Of a DNA stretch of 64,000 nt, positions 39,629 to 50,870 are shown in pieces (positions within the stretch are counted from its first letter, which is position 1; each line of letters begins with the position of its first letter). The DNA lies in assembly GCA_028753945.1 (NCBI GenBank), contig JAPNXP010000013.1:558001-622000 (forward strand), read 5' to 3'. The position numbers were made by a program, and so were the translations under genes. This DNA is from Hexactinellida sp. DTS-2022 (taxonomy: Eukaryota > Porifera > Hexactinellida). The notes beneath the pieces were generated by a model. It had not been told where the DNA came from. It was given only the letters and a program-made list of their open reading frames with translations, and did no database searches.

Positions 39629-41396
39629 TATCTGTGTGTTGGTAGCATTTATATATATTTATATGTGGATTTAGTTATTTGTAGTATATATTTGTTATTG
39701 AAACTAAAAAATTAATTTCCATGAATTATATTACTCATTATTGAAGTTATTTTTGAATATACATTTTCCCGATACAAAAATCTACTGGCATACTCATTTA
39801 GTAATTATTACCTGGTAAAATCACTTTATTGTATCATTTGTAAAATTTCAATAGACATCCACTCAACTGATATATTTCAAAAAAAGATTATTGCATAAAT
39901 TATTATGGATATTTATATGTGGTGCTATCCGTAATATAATCTACCTAAATATTATTTTGTTGATTTTTGAAAAATTCGAAGGTAAATATGTCTCAGGAAA
40001 ATACTGTATATCTATTATTAATAAGTAGTTTTAATTTATAGTATGCCCTAAATGTGCCATATATAAGGAATTTGATTGTATATTTTTGTTAATCCATTTA
40101 CATTAATTTAATTTAGTATTCTCCTAACTCTTGTAGGAATAGTATTTACTGTCCTTATTTAGAATTTATTAACCATCCAATAAAATATCCAATAAACTTC
40201 TTATTGAATGATACTACTGAAATGGTGACGTTAAATTCTCCTGGTGCTCATACTTTAAATTATGCTCTAAATTGCTTACTATACATTATTATAGTATTCG
40301 TTACTTTTTATAATTAATTGAATAATTAACCAAATAGTAGGGCAGCTTAAGCCCATATTTTGGATGGATGTGGACATCCCGGACCAAAGCACCAAATTTT
40401 TTCCACGTACAGACCATTACTTGGGCACTCGATTTTTGGTAGGATCCACTTCCGCCGGATACATTATGACCTTCATCATGCATTTTCAAAATGGTCACTT
40501 TAATATTATTCGGTCAAAAGTCCGCATTCACGAACTCATGTCAAATGACTTCGTATAAGGTTATTATATGCATAGTCGTTATCAGAACAGTGTGCGCTGT
40601 CGAAAGATGGGTCACTCGATAGGGTTGCTATCATTTTTGAGAATGGAATGTTCAACATTCCACCGTTGTCAAGGAAACTTTTTTAATCTAATATGGTCAT
40701 GTGACCCCTCTAATTAACGGAAATTCCATGCTGATTACGAATATCCTATTTCTAGATTGGATTAAATATCACTTAAAAAGTTATATTACATTTAGTGGTT
40801 AATGATTAGCTACTAAAAGTAATAAAGTGAGAATTGCGTGAAGACTGTAATGGTATACTAAAATTATGGTTCGTACCATGTCACTAAAAATATTGCTTCT
40901 CACAGTTACAACTACAAAGTTATGTGCATTTCCAACGCGCTTTTCTGCACGCGCATCTACCGCCACAGTCACTTCTACTCTTGAAGCTACATTTTACTAA
41001 TTCACTGCATGCCTTTGAAGCCACAGGTAAGTAAACTGTTCCATACAGGAACCCATGATTGGGTTTTATCATCAAGACCGGACCGACCGGTTTCATGTCG
41101 GTTTGGTCCGCTTATTTTGAAGTGCGGTCTGGACCGGTCTATTTCCAATCCAATATTTTGATCATACGCTTAACCACAAATCTGAGATTCTCAAAAGTGG
41201 TTCTAATTGACTCGCAATGGTTGATTACCCCATATACAACCCAAATAACAACAATAGGTGGCATAGTTTAATCCTATAATTAAAATTAGAAACTGGCCTC
41301 TTTGTTTTATGGCCTTCTCGGCGACATATATAGCCGTATATTAAGTAGGCCATGACTGTGCTTGTTTTATTATTTAAAATCCTTATCTGGTAGATA
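39629..41396. repeat. Spacer of the 3.4-kb hexosaminidase unit (1)
   Basis: It is nearly identical to 43029-44798. Possible poly(A) signals (AATAAA) are near 40180 and 40193. A stretch at 40600-40800 ('gggtcactcgatagggttg', 'gattacgaatatc') matches 63060-63290 inverted, so an old dispersed repeat is fixed in the unit. 'cggaccgaccggt' words at 41080-41140 recall hAT subterminal repeats. 'catatatagccgtata' at 41324 may be TATA-like for the next gene. Confidence 0.6.
40886..41025 (-). pseudogene. Cysteine-rich CXC-domain relic, copy 1
   Basis: Minus-strand reading CGGRCACRKARWKC has the spacing of tesmin/TSO1-like CXC domains, which also occur in transposon proteins. Here a stop follows KCT because 'ttctgtgcat' of copy 2 is 'ttatgtgcat'. 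It lies in the repeated spacer and no longer encodes a complete protein. Confidence 0.4.
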
Positions 41397-43028
41397 ATGC
41401 TGCTACGACTCGTACTCATTCTATATTTGCTATGTACTCCATTGGTTCTATCAGAGCTCTCCAAGCTCTCATTGGACACAACGTCTAACTCAGTGCCATA
41501 CATAACCACAAAGGTAAATATTTCCACTTACCTATGGCCGTATCCCACATACATTGCTTGTTCTGATACTGCATACATGATAGCGCAGCATGAGGTTGAT
41601 TTTGTGCTGATGGACTCCGATAAATACCCCAATGCATATCCGATTATATCCCAGGCTTTCAGTGATTATAACTATATAATTCGTAACCTTACCAAACTGA
41701 TACCAGATGGTTATTTCGAGGAAGAACGTATTCAGGTTATGGTTGCATTAGCATCTGATGACGTCAGCTTGAAGTTTGATACTGATGAGAGTTATAATCT
41801 ATCGATTGCTAATCCCTTCCCATTTCTAAGTGCGACTAATGTGTATGGCGCTCTGAGAGGGTTAGAGACATTCAGTCAGCTGATTCTAGCGTACGATAAC
41901 AATCAGCTGTTCCTGCATCAGTGTAACATAATAGATATTCCCTCCTTCAAGCACAGGGGAATTCTATTCGACACATCTCGGCACTATCTTCCTGTCGGTC
42001 TCCTCAAGAAGCAACTCGACGTGATGGCTTGGAACAAATTTAATGTGTTCCACTGGCACATTGTGGATATGCAGGCGTTCCCGTATGTGAGTGAGGCTTT
42101 TCCTGAATTGAGCGTCAAAGGAGCGTACTCCCCTAGACACACCTACAACAGCTCTCAGGTGCAGGAGGTTATCAGTCACGCGAATAAGCGCGGAATTAGA
42201 GTAATGGTGGAATTTGACACCCCAGGACATGCTGACTCGTGGGGGAAAGGACAAGCGGGTCTCCTGACTAGTTGCTATAGCAACGGGGTACCAGATGGGA
42301 CCTATGGTCCTGTTAATGCGATTTCCAATGTAACGTGGCCGTTTCTGGAGACTCTGTTTAAAGAGATAGTCGGCGTATTCAAGGACCAGTACATACATTT
42401 GGGGGGAGACGAAGTTAATTTTGACTGTTGGAAGTCTAACCCAGATATTCAGCAGTGGATGAAAGAGAGAAATTACACAAACTATGCTAGATTCGAAGAG
42501 TATTACATTGATAAGCTTCTCGACTTAGTGCAACAACTGGACAAGAGTTATGTTGTTTGGCAGGAAGTGTTTGATAACGGTAATAAGATAAAGCAGGACA
42601 CGATTGTGCATGTGTGGAAGGAGCATACTAACTGGGAGGGCGAGGTTTATGCTGTGACTAAGGCAGGGTACCAAACGTTGCTATCATCCTGCTGGTATCT
42701 AAGTAAGATATCCACCTCTGCTGACTACCTTAACTACTTCAGGTGTAACCCTATAGATTTCTCGGGTACCTTGGATCAGCAGAACCTCGTGATAGGGGGT
42801 GAGGCTGCCATATGGGGGGAATGGGTGGATGATACAAACGCGCTCTCTCGTACCTGGCCTCGAGCTAGTGCAGCCGCAGAGAGACTATGGACTGGGCCGA
42901 GCACTATTGGTTTATCCGATCTCGATGTTAAGGATAGACTGCATAAACATAGATGCAGACTGATCAATAGGAATATTCCGGCAGAGCCGCTCGGCCCTGG
43001 GTATTGTACATATCCATTTAGAGCCTAA
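41397..43028 (+). CDS. Beta-hexosaminidase (GH20), copy 2
   Basis: Same length (543) and layout as copy 1: identical signal peptide, the HLGGDEVNFDCW catalytic motif and the WPRASAAAERLW end. From about residue 160 to the C-terminus the two proteins are identical. Before that there are about ten substitutions, most in one cluster where copy 1 has [13 protein letters not shown] and copy 2 has SIANPFPFLSATN. Copies 1 and 2 start exactly 3400 bp apart. The pattern suggests gene conversion of the catalytic part with divergence left in the GH20b domain. The upstream 'cttgttttattatttaaaat' is shared with copy 3. Confidence 0.93.
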   Translation: MLLRLVLILYLLCTPLVLSELSKLSLDTTSNSVPYITTKVNISTYLWPYPTYIACSDTAYMIAQHEVDFVLMDSDKYPNAYPIISQAFSDYNYIIRNLTKLIPDGYFEEERIQVMVALASDDVSLKFDTDESYNLSIANPFPFLSATNVYGALRGLETFSQLILAYDNNQLFLHQCNIIDIPSFKHRGILFDTSRHYLPVGLLKKQLDVMAWNKFNVFHWHIVDMQAFPYVSEAFPELSVKGAYSPRHTYNSSQVQEVISHANKRGIRVMVEFDTPGHADSWGKGQAGLLTSCYSNGVPDGTYGPVNAISNVTWPFLETLFKEIVGVFKDQYIHLGGDEVNFDCWKSNPDIQQWMKERNYTNYARFEEYYIDKLLDLVQQLDKSYVVWQEVFDNGNKIKQDTIVHVWKEHTNWEGEVYAVTKAGYQTLLSSCWYLSKISTSADYLNYFRCNPIDFSGTLDQQNLVIGGEAAIWGEWVDDTNALSRTWPRASAAAERLWTGPSTIGLSDLDVKDRLHKHRCRLINRNIPAEPLGPGYCTYPFRA

Positions 43029-44798
43029 TATCTGTGTGTTGGTAGCATTTATATATATTTATATGTAGATTTAGTGATTTGTAGTATATATTTGTTATTG
43101 AAACTAAAAAATTAATTTCCATGAATTATATAACTCATTATTGAAGTTATTTTTGAATATACATTTTCCCGATACAAAAAATCTCTTGGCATACTCATTT
43201 AGTAATTATTACCTGGTAAAATCACTTTATTGTATCATTTGTAAAATTTCAATAGACATCCACTCAACTGATATATTTCAAAAAAAGATTATTGCATAAA
43301 TTATTATGGATATTTATATGTGGTGCTATCCGTATTATAATCTACCTAAATATTATTTTCTTGATTTTTGAAAAATTCGAAGGTAAATATGTCTCAGGAA
43401 AATACTGTATATCTATTATTAATAAGTAGTTTTAATTTATAGTATGCCCTAAATGTGCCATATATAAGGGATTTGATTGTATATTTTTGTTAATCCATTT
43501 ACATTAATTTTAATTTAGTATTCTCCTAACTCTTGTAGGAATAGTATTTACTGTCCTTATTTAGAATTTATTAACCATCCAATAAAATATTCAATAAACT
43601 TCTTATTGAATGATACTACTGAAATGGTGACGTTAAATTCTCCTGGTGCTCATACTTTAAATTATGCTCTAAATTGCTTACTATACATTATTATAGTATT
43701 CGTTACTTTTTATAATTAATTGAATAATTAACCAAATAGTAGGGCAGCTTAAGCCCATATTTTGGATGGATGTGGACATCCCGGACCAAAGCACCAAATT
43801 TTTTCCACGTTCAGACCATTACTTGGGCACTCGATTTTTGGTAGGATCCACTTCCGCCGGTTACATTATGACCTCCATCATGCATTTTCAAAATGGTCAA
43901 TTTAATATTATTCGGTCAAAAGTCCGCATTCACGAACTCATGTCAAATTACTTCGTATAAGGTTATTATATACATAGTCGTTATCAGAACAGTGTGCGCT
44001 GTCGAAAGATGGGTCACTCGATAGGGTTGCTATCATTTTTGAGAATGGAATGTTCAACATTCCACCGTTGTCAAGGAAACTTTTTTAATCTAATATGGTC
44101 ATGTGACCCCTCTAATTAACGGAAATTCCATGCTGATTACGAATATCCTATTTCTAGATTGGATTAAGTATCACTTAAAAAGTTATATTACATTTAGTGG
44201 TTAATGATTAGCTACTAAAAGTAATAAAGTGAGAATTGTGTGAAGACTGTAATGGTATACTAAAATTATGGTTCGTACCATGTCACTAAAAATATTGCTT
44301 CTCACAGTTACAACTACAAAGTTCTGTGCATTTCCATCGCGCTTTTCTGCACGCGCATCTACCGCCACAGTCACTTCTACTCTTGAAGCTACATTTTACT
44401 AATTCACTGCATGCCTTTGAAACCACAGGTAAGTAAACTGTTCCATACAGGAACCCATGATTGGGTTTTATCATCAAGACCGGACCGACCGGTCTCATGT
44501 CGGTTTGGTCCGCTTATTTTGAAGTGCGGTCTGGACCGGTCTATTTCCAATCCAATATTTTGATCATACGCTTAACCACAAATCTGAGATTCTCAAAAGT
44601 GGTTCTAATTGACTCGCAATGGTTGATTACCCCATATACAACCCAAATAACAACAATAGGTGGCATAGTTTAATCCTAGAATTAAAATTAGAAACTGGCC
44701 TCTTTGTTTTATGACCTTCTCGGCGACATATATAGCCGTATATTAAGTAGGCCATGACTGTGCTTGTTTTATTATTTAAAATCCTTATCTGGTAGATA
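43029..44798. repeat. Spacer of the 3.4-kb hexosaminidase unit (2)
   Basis: Second copy of 39629-41396 with few differences. It includes the same AATAAA motifs (near 43580), the dispersed repeat at about 44005-44200 and the CXC relic on the minus strand. Confidence 0.65.
44286..44498 (-). pseudogene. Cysteine-rich CXC-domain relic, copy 2
   Basis: The frame reads HGFLYGTVYLPVVSKACSEL and then VKCSFKSRSDCGGRCACRKA and RWKCTELCSCNCEKQYF. The cysteine spacing (C-x7-8-C-x3-C-x-C-x6-C-x3-C-x-C-x-C) resembles the CXC half of tesmin-like domains, known from DNA-binding proteins and from C-termini of transposon-encoded proteins. Only 70 codons are open and neighbours upstream are not coding-like, so it is probably the tail of a dead element trapped between hexosaminidase genes. 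Copy 1 carries a stop. Confidence 0.45.
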
Positions 44799-46428
44799 AT
44801 GCTGCTACGACTCGTACTCATTCTATATTTGCTATGTACTCCATTGGTTCTATCAGAGCTCTCCAAGCTCTCATTGGACACAACGTCTAACTCAGTGCCA
44901 TACATAACCACAAAGGTAAATATTTCCACTTACCTATGGCCGTATCCCACATACATTGCTTGTTCTGATACTGCATACATGATTCCGCACCATGAGGTTG
45001 ATTTCGTGTTGGTGGACTCCGATAAATATCCCAATGCATTTCCGATTATATCCCAGGCTTTCAGTGATTATAACTATATAATTCGTAACCTTACCAAACT
45101 GATACCAGATGGTTATTTCGAGGTAGACCGTATTCAGGTTATGGTTGCGTTGGCATCTGATGACGTCAGCTTGAAGTTTGATACTGATGAGAATTATAAT
45201 CTATCGATTGTTTATTCCTTCACAATTCTAAGTGCGGCTAATGTGTATGGCGCTCTGAGAGGGTTAGAGACATACAGTCAGCTGATTCTAGCGTACGATA
45301 ACAATCAGCTGTTCCTGCATCAGTGCAACATAATAGATATTCCCTCCTTCAAGCACAGGGGAATTCTATTCGACACATCTCGGCACTATCTTCCTGTCGG
45401 TCTCCTCAAGAAGCAACTCGACGTGATGGCTTGGAACAAATTTAATGTGTTCCACTGGCACATTGTGGATATGCAGGCGTTCCCGTATGTGAGTGAGGCT
45501 TTTCCTGAATTGAGCGTCAAAGGAGCGTACTCCCCTAGACACACCTACAACAGCTCTCAGGTGCAGGGTTATCAGTCACGCGAATAAGCGCGGAATTAGA
45601 GTAATGGTGGAATTTGACACCCCGGGACATGCTGACTCGTGGGGGAAAGGACAAGCCGGTCTTCTGACTAGTTGCTATAGCAACGGGGTACCAGATGGGA
45701 CCTATGGTCCTGTTAATGCAATTTCCAATGTAACGTGGCCGTTTCTGGAGACTCTGTTTAAAGAGATAGTCGGCGTATTCAAGGACCAGTACATACATTT
45801 GGGGGGAGACGAAGTTAATTTTGACTGTTGGAAGTCTAACCCAGATATCCAGCAGTGGATGAAAGAGAGAAATTACACAAACTATGCTAGATTCGAAGAG
45901 TATTATATTGATAAGCTTCTCGACCTAGTTCAGCAACTGGACAAGAGTTACGTTGTTTGGCAGGAAGTGTTTGATAACGGTAATAAGATAAAGCAGGACA
46001 CGATTATACATGTATGGAAGGAGCATACTAACTGGGAGGGCGAGGTTAATGCTGTGACTAAGGCAGGGTACCAAACGTTGCTATCATCCTGCTGGTATCT
46101 AAGTAAGATATCCACCTCTGCTGACTACCTTAACTACTTCAGGTGTAATCCTATAGATTTCTCGGGTACCTTGGATCAGCAGAACCTCGTGATAGGGGGT
46201 GAGGCTGCCATATGGGGGGAATGGGTGGATGATACAAACGCGCTCTCTCGTACCTGGCCTCGAGCTAGTGCAGCCGCAGAGAGACTATGGACTGGGCCGA
46301 GCACTATTGGTTTATCCGATATCGATGTTAAGGATAGACTGCATAAACATAGATGCAGACTGATCAATAGGAATATTCCGGCAGAGCCGCTCGGCCCTGG
46401 GTATTGTACATATCCATTTACAGCCTAA
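44799..46428 (+). pseudogene. Beta-hexosaminidase (GH20), copy 3, frameshifted
   Basis: The copy is 1630 bp instead of 1632. At about 45566-45568 two bases are missing where copies 1 and 2 read 'gcaggaggttatc' and this copy 'gcagggttatc'. The frame shifts near codon 256 and stops at 45587, before the catalytic HLGGDEV. The downstream part (45604-46428) remains open in the original frame with all active-site residues. Apart from this the sequence is close to copies 1 and 2 (few missense changes, e.g. IAQHEV to IPHHEV). It is either a young pseudogene or a sequencing error; the truncated product would lack the active site. Confidence 0.88.
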
Positions 46429-46528
46429 TATCTGTGTGTTGGTAGCATTTATATATATTTATATGTGGATTTAGTGATTTGTAGTATATATTTGTTATTG
46501 AAACTAAAAAATTAATTCCCATGAATTA

Positions 46529-46930
46529 CTCTCAACTCCCGTTATAACCAAGTCGGATATAACGAAGTACCTGCTTATAACGAAGTCATTCACTGGTCCG
46601 CAAATTCTTCTATCTTATTACATTAAAAAAACTTCGGTTACAACGAAATGGATATAGCGAAACTCCGCTTATAACGAAGTCATTTAAATCCCATATAGTT
46701 TCTAATCTATTAATTTACTCCGGTTATAACGAATTCTGCTTATAAGAACTCCGGTTATAACGAAATTTGCCATAATGAACTCCGGTTACAACGAAATCCA
46801 AATTGTAATGAACTCTTTTAAGATCGAACTCCGCTTAAAACGAACTCCGGTTATAACAAACTCCGCTTATAACGAAATGAAACTAATTTTACTACGGTCC
46901 CGAACACTTCGTTATAACGGGAGTTGACTG
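46529..46930. mobile_element. Pogo-like MITE 'cgttataac' in the copy-3 flank (402 bp)
   Basis: Ends resemble CAGTCAACTCCCGTTATAAC (here CTCTCAACTCCC...). The right end is CGTTATAACGGGAGTTGACTG. The interior repeats 'ctccggttataacgaa'. The same place downstream of copies 1 and 2 reads 'gaattatattactcattatt' or similar without an insert. Relative of 26879-27201. Confidence 0.8.
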
Positions 46931-47027
46931 TTATAATTATCTCATTATTGACGTTATTTTTGAATATACATTGTCATTTTCCCGATACGAAAATCAACTG
47001 ACATATTCATTTAGTAATTATTACCTG

Positions 47028-47149
47028 GGGCCTTATTCACTAAACTACTTAAAATTAAAAACTAAGTATTTCCCAGAAAACTAAGTAAAACTTAGTTTAT
47101 ACTTAGTTTGAGTTTAAGTTAAGTCTAAGAAGTTTAGTGAATAAGGCCC
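47028..47149. mobile_element. PIF/Harbinger-like MITE (122 bp, CTG duplication)
   Basis: GGGCCTTATTCACTAAACT at the left and AGTTTAGTGAATAAGGCCC at the right. Copies 1 and 2 have 'attacctggtaaaatcac' without an insert; here CTG flanks both ends. A 3-bp duplication suits PIF/Harbinger. Confidence 0.75.
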
Positions 47150-47675
47150 CTGGTAAAATCACCTTATTGTATCATTTGTAAAATTACAATAAGGATCCAC
47201 TCAGCTGATATATTTGAAAAAATTATTGAAAAACAAAATATTATTGTTTGTTAACTGTCGCTGAGAACCATTATAAATCTACCCAAATATTATTTTCTGG
47301 ATTTTCGAAAAATTTGGGGTAAAATTGTCCCAGGAAAACACTGTATATCTATTATTAAGTAGTTTTAATTTATAAGTATGCCCTAGATGTGCTATATATA
47401 ATGGATTGATTGTTTATTTTTGTTTATTTTGTCCATTTCCATTAATTTTAATATAGTATTCTCATAACTCTTGTAGGAATAGTATTTACTGTCTCTTATT
47501 TAGAATTTAGAATCATCCAATAGATTATTCAATAAACTTCTTATTGATTCTACTGAAATGGTGACGTTAAATTCTCCTGGTGCTCATACTTTAAATTATG
47601 CTCTAAATTGCTTACTATACATTATTATAATATTCGTTACTTTTAATAATTAATTGAATAATTAACCAACGACAA
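47150..47675. repeat. Tail of the third hexosaminidase unit
   Basis: It follows the copy-1 and copy-2 spacers, more diverged, up to about 'ttaattgaataattaaccaa' near 47650, where the tandem duplication ends and the MFS cluster begins. Confidence 0.6.
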
Positions 47676-47785
47676 CCAAGCCTGAATCCAAAGGTGAAAT
47701 AACTTAGACTAGATGCGATTGATGCTATAAGGACTGGGTATATCTTGGCTTGTTCCTTGTTGGATATTTGTGAATTTTTATCCAT
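47676..47785 (-). pseudogene. MFS transporter fragment, N-terminus
   Basis: The minus strand from ATG (47785) reads a start like MDKNSQISNKEQAKIYPVLI and stops being alignable after ~35 codons; the 'agcctgaatccaaaggtg' end corresponds to the GFSLG region. It is the same end as at 52393 and 54589, with small changes. Confidence 0.6.
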
Positions 47786-48394
47786 TTATTATCGAAGGAT
47801 ATTTATGTTTCTGGTTATCCTCAATTGCAATGATCAATTTACACTAAATATTTGCATCATTATACTTCAACGTAGTAATGTAACAGCATGAAAAATCTAA
47901 CCCGCGTGTACAATATTTGTCATATTATTAGGAAATATAATTGTAATTCGCTTGTTGGTTTGTATATTGTCTATTCCTGTTTGTGTATAGACTAGGATTA
48001 CAACCGTTACCATGAATCCTATAAGAATAGTTTTCCTGCTCAATTTTGTTCTACTGCAATTAATGTACCCTCTATTAGTGATAACTTATATAACTTATAA
48101 AATTTTCAAAAATCTTGTTTTCCATAGAAATTTCCGTATTTTCTGGAAAGATTACATATTTCAAATTATACCTAGGAACTTTATTTGAAATTGCCAAAAT
48201 TTTGTGCTACTTAAGTTAATTAATTCCGAGTAAAATAACAGTCGCACAGTACAACTCTACATTATAGATATGGTTTATCAAATTTCAAAACTAGGTACAT
48301 ATATATAATAATTTTTTCATGTAAAATTTCCAGAAATTTCCCGAGCTTACAACACTAGTTTAAATGCAAGAATATTCTTGTATTTCTATATTTT

Positions 48395-48505
48395 GAACGC
48401 TTGTTTTTGGATCACTATGTATTCTAAATCCTGATGCTTTGAATCTCTTTTTATGTATTTATGTTTGTATTTGTCCTTGTTTGAGAAACAGGATTAAGTA
48501 TGGGC
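48395..48505 (+). pseudogene. MFS transporter fragment, C-terminus
   Basis: 'gatgctttgaatctcttttt', 'tttgtatttgtccttg' and 'aaacaggattaagtatggg' align with the TM12-to-PET(A/T)GLSMEE region of the intact genes but are frameshifted. A sister fragment with the same flanks is at 52803-52912. The rest of 47786-49085 is AT-rich and without a gene. Confidence 0.5.
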
Positions 48506-49085
48506 TCGTTTGTAGGTTAATAATTCATAAATTTGTTTACATTTTTTCCTGTCTATTCACCGCTTTTGTAGCGTACTTATGTATTTTGCATACATTAATC
48601 CACTTTACACTTACGTACTCAACTGTTTTGTCTGCTTATATTTGGAAATCCACAAATATCAACTTATTCAATGTACGTATAATTTATTTGCTGCCAGGAC
48701 ATTTACGTGGAATGCTAAGAGGTATGAGTTAACAGTGTGCTTCCTAGCCCAGATGACCAGTATTATTTCATTTTATCTGGAGCAATATTGGATGTCTTAA
48801 ATGGATTATTTCAATTCATATTGTGTAAGATTTAATGTTTATTTTATTGATTTAATTAATAATTCAATTTCCAATCATGACATTTAACCAAGCAAGTTAA
48901 AACTTGTGTTTGAATAATTTTATGCCAATCATGATTTTTAATTCTGCAACTTAGCCACTAATAATACGCACAAGTAAATTACTAATCTGAAATCTGAATG
49001 AGTAACGTGTGTTGTTTACATATAGTGTAAATTGATCTTCTTAAACTACCAATGATCAGAAACATAATATATATTTTTGATGATT

Positions 49086-50735
49086 AATGGATACAAAATC
49101 ACAAATATCCACACGGAACAAGCTTATTCCCAGTCCTTATAGCATCAATAGCACCTAGTCCAGTGGTTCCAACCTTTTTTAACTCGTGAACCCCCTGATA
49201 CCCGAAAATTTGGGGGTGCACCCCCAGGACATACCTAAGTCTGAAGGATTCTATTGACAAAGGCATCGATTATAAAAACAGGATGGGGGGTGAACATCAT
49301 ATGGTTTCATTAGGATGAAAAGAGTCAGTATGTAATAATATCACAAGGTTAATCTAAGTATACATGGATTTATAGACGAGCGAGAAAAATTTTCTGGGGT
49401 GAAGAGGATTTTCAAATATCATTGAGTATTACTAACAATTTATGACAATAATATATTGCTGATTTTAGGGAGGATAAAATTATGAGGTGCACCAATATTG
49501 GGGAGGGGAGAGGGGGCGAATTCCCAAAGGTAGGTTGTGGTAAATGGACCAGTACGAACCAAGCCCTCTTTGAAAAAGCTTCGGGTAATTTACAGAACAC
49601 AATTGTAATAAATCAATATAGTCGAGTAATCAGAATTTAACTGGGAGATTATAACTATATTTTAAAAACTTTATTTAAAATAAAATGCTCAATATTCACT
49701 CCACTCCTTGTCCCGTGCACCCCCGAGACGTGTCCCGTGACGTGTCCCGTCCGAACTTAGACTAGATTCTTTCATCTTTGGATTCAGTCTTGGGTATCCG
49801 TCTCCCATTGAGGAAGAGGTTAAAAGGATAGGAGTGTTGGATGATTCTACTTTCCCAATCTTCAGTTCTTGTTTGTTCTTCTTTGCAATATTTGGCTGAG
49901 CATGTTTCCTTCTTCACAGAAAGGTTAGGAGCGAAAGCTCTCATCATCCTACTCTCTCTTCCAAATGCATTAGGATGGTTACTCGTAGCTTTTGGTTACC
50001 ATTGGGCAGTTATGGTGTTGAGCAGAACTGTATCTGGTGTGGCGATTGGTGGTTCTTCTGCTCTCATCTCTGTCTATATATCAGACATGGCACCCAAACA
50101 ATCCAAAGGATTCTATGGTAGCATTTTCCAATACGCAATTATCTCCGGAATGTTGTGCAGTCACCTACTTGGTGCATTCATTTAATTTCGATGGCTTGTT
50201 CTGGTGCCAGTGGTAGCACTACTAATAAACTGTTTGATTCTTTCCTGGCAGCCGTATTCCCCGAGATGGCTAGCTTCCAGAGGGTTGGAGAAGGATGCGT
50301 TGATTACTCTGAAGTATCTGAGAGGTCCTAACTACGATTATCAGTCGGAGTATGAGGAGATGCAACGGGTTATAAGGGAGAGCAGTGATTGGACTTTCTT
50401 GCAACGCATTCGAAGCCTGTTTTTGGAACAGCAAAACTTGAATATTCTCGTTATCATCTCTCTTGTGTTCGTAGGAGTTGAACTCACTGGTATATCAATT
50501 GTATCCTCCTATTCTTCTACAATTCTAAGGTCGTGTCGCCTGGTTTCTCCAAATGTTGCATCTTTCATTCCCCCATCTGTTCAGTCAGTATCAGTCCTAC
50601 TCTTCACATTTATCGTGGATAGAGTTGGAAGGAAGCCTCTGTTTTTATTCTTCGGAGTTGGCATTGTTCTGAGTCACGTAATACTGTCTGTCTATTCGTT
50701 CAGTTCCTCTCATGTCTGGTCTCAGTGCTCTGAAT
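49086..50735 (+). pseudogene. MFS transporter, copy 2, disrupted
   Basis: It starts ATGGATACAAAATCACAAAT and matches the intact genes, but ~600 bp of a hAT-like element interrupts codon ~25. After it come a frameshift at 'CLFFFAIFG', where two to three codons of TM2 are lost, and a stop after LLGAFI (50185). The part 50204-50735 is in frame and includes PYSPRWLASRGLEKDAL, VELTGISIVSSYSS and VDRVGRKPLFLF. It ends at the serine/cysteine of 'HVWSQCSE', where an unrelated repeat takes over, so the last four membrane segments are missing. Confidence 0.82.
49161..49757. mobile_element. hAT-like insertion in MFS copy 2
   Basis: The left end CAGTGGTTCCAACCTTTTTT is a classic hAT-Charlie-like terminus with 'gggggtgcacccccagg' close by. 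Matching 'gtgcacccccgagac' lies near the right end. The gene resumes at 'ttctttcatctttggattc'. The target duplication is blurred ('ctagtc' and 'actaga'). Confidence 0.6.
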
Positions 50736-50870
50736 CTTGTTTTAATAATTATAACACTTTATGTCCTTTTCACTATGGGCATCTTTGATTTAATAATGGC
50801 TAGGTTGTTTACCATTGTCAGCTATAAATGGATTATTTGTGTCAGCTAATATGTTGTAATAGTACAAAAG
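50736..50870 (+). repeat. Terminal piece of the large repeat (matches 58483-58584 inverted)
   Basis: 'ataattataacactttatgt', 'cactatgggcatctttgatt' and 'cagctaatatgttgtaatag' recur in reverse complement at 58483-58584. It replaces the 3' end of MFS copy 2. Confidence 0.65.
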
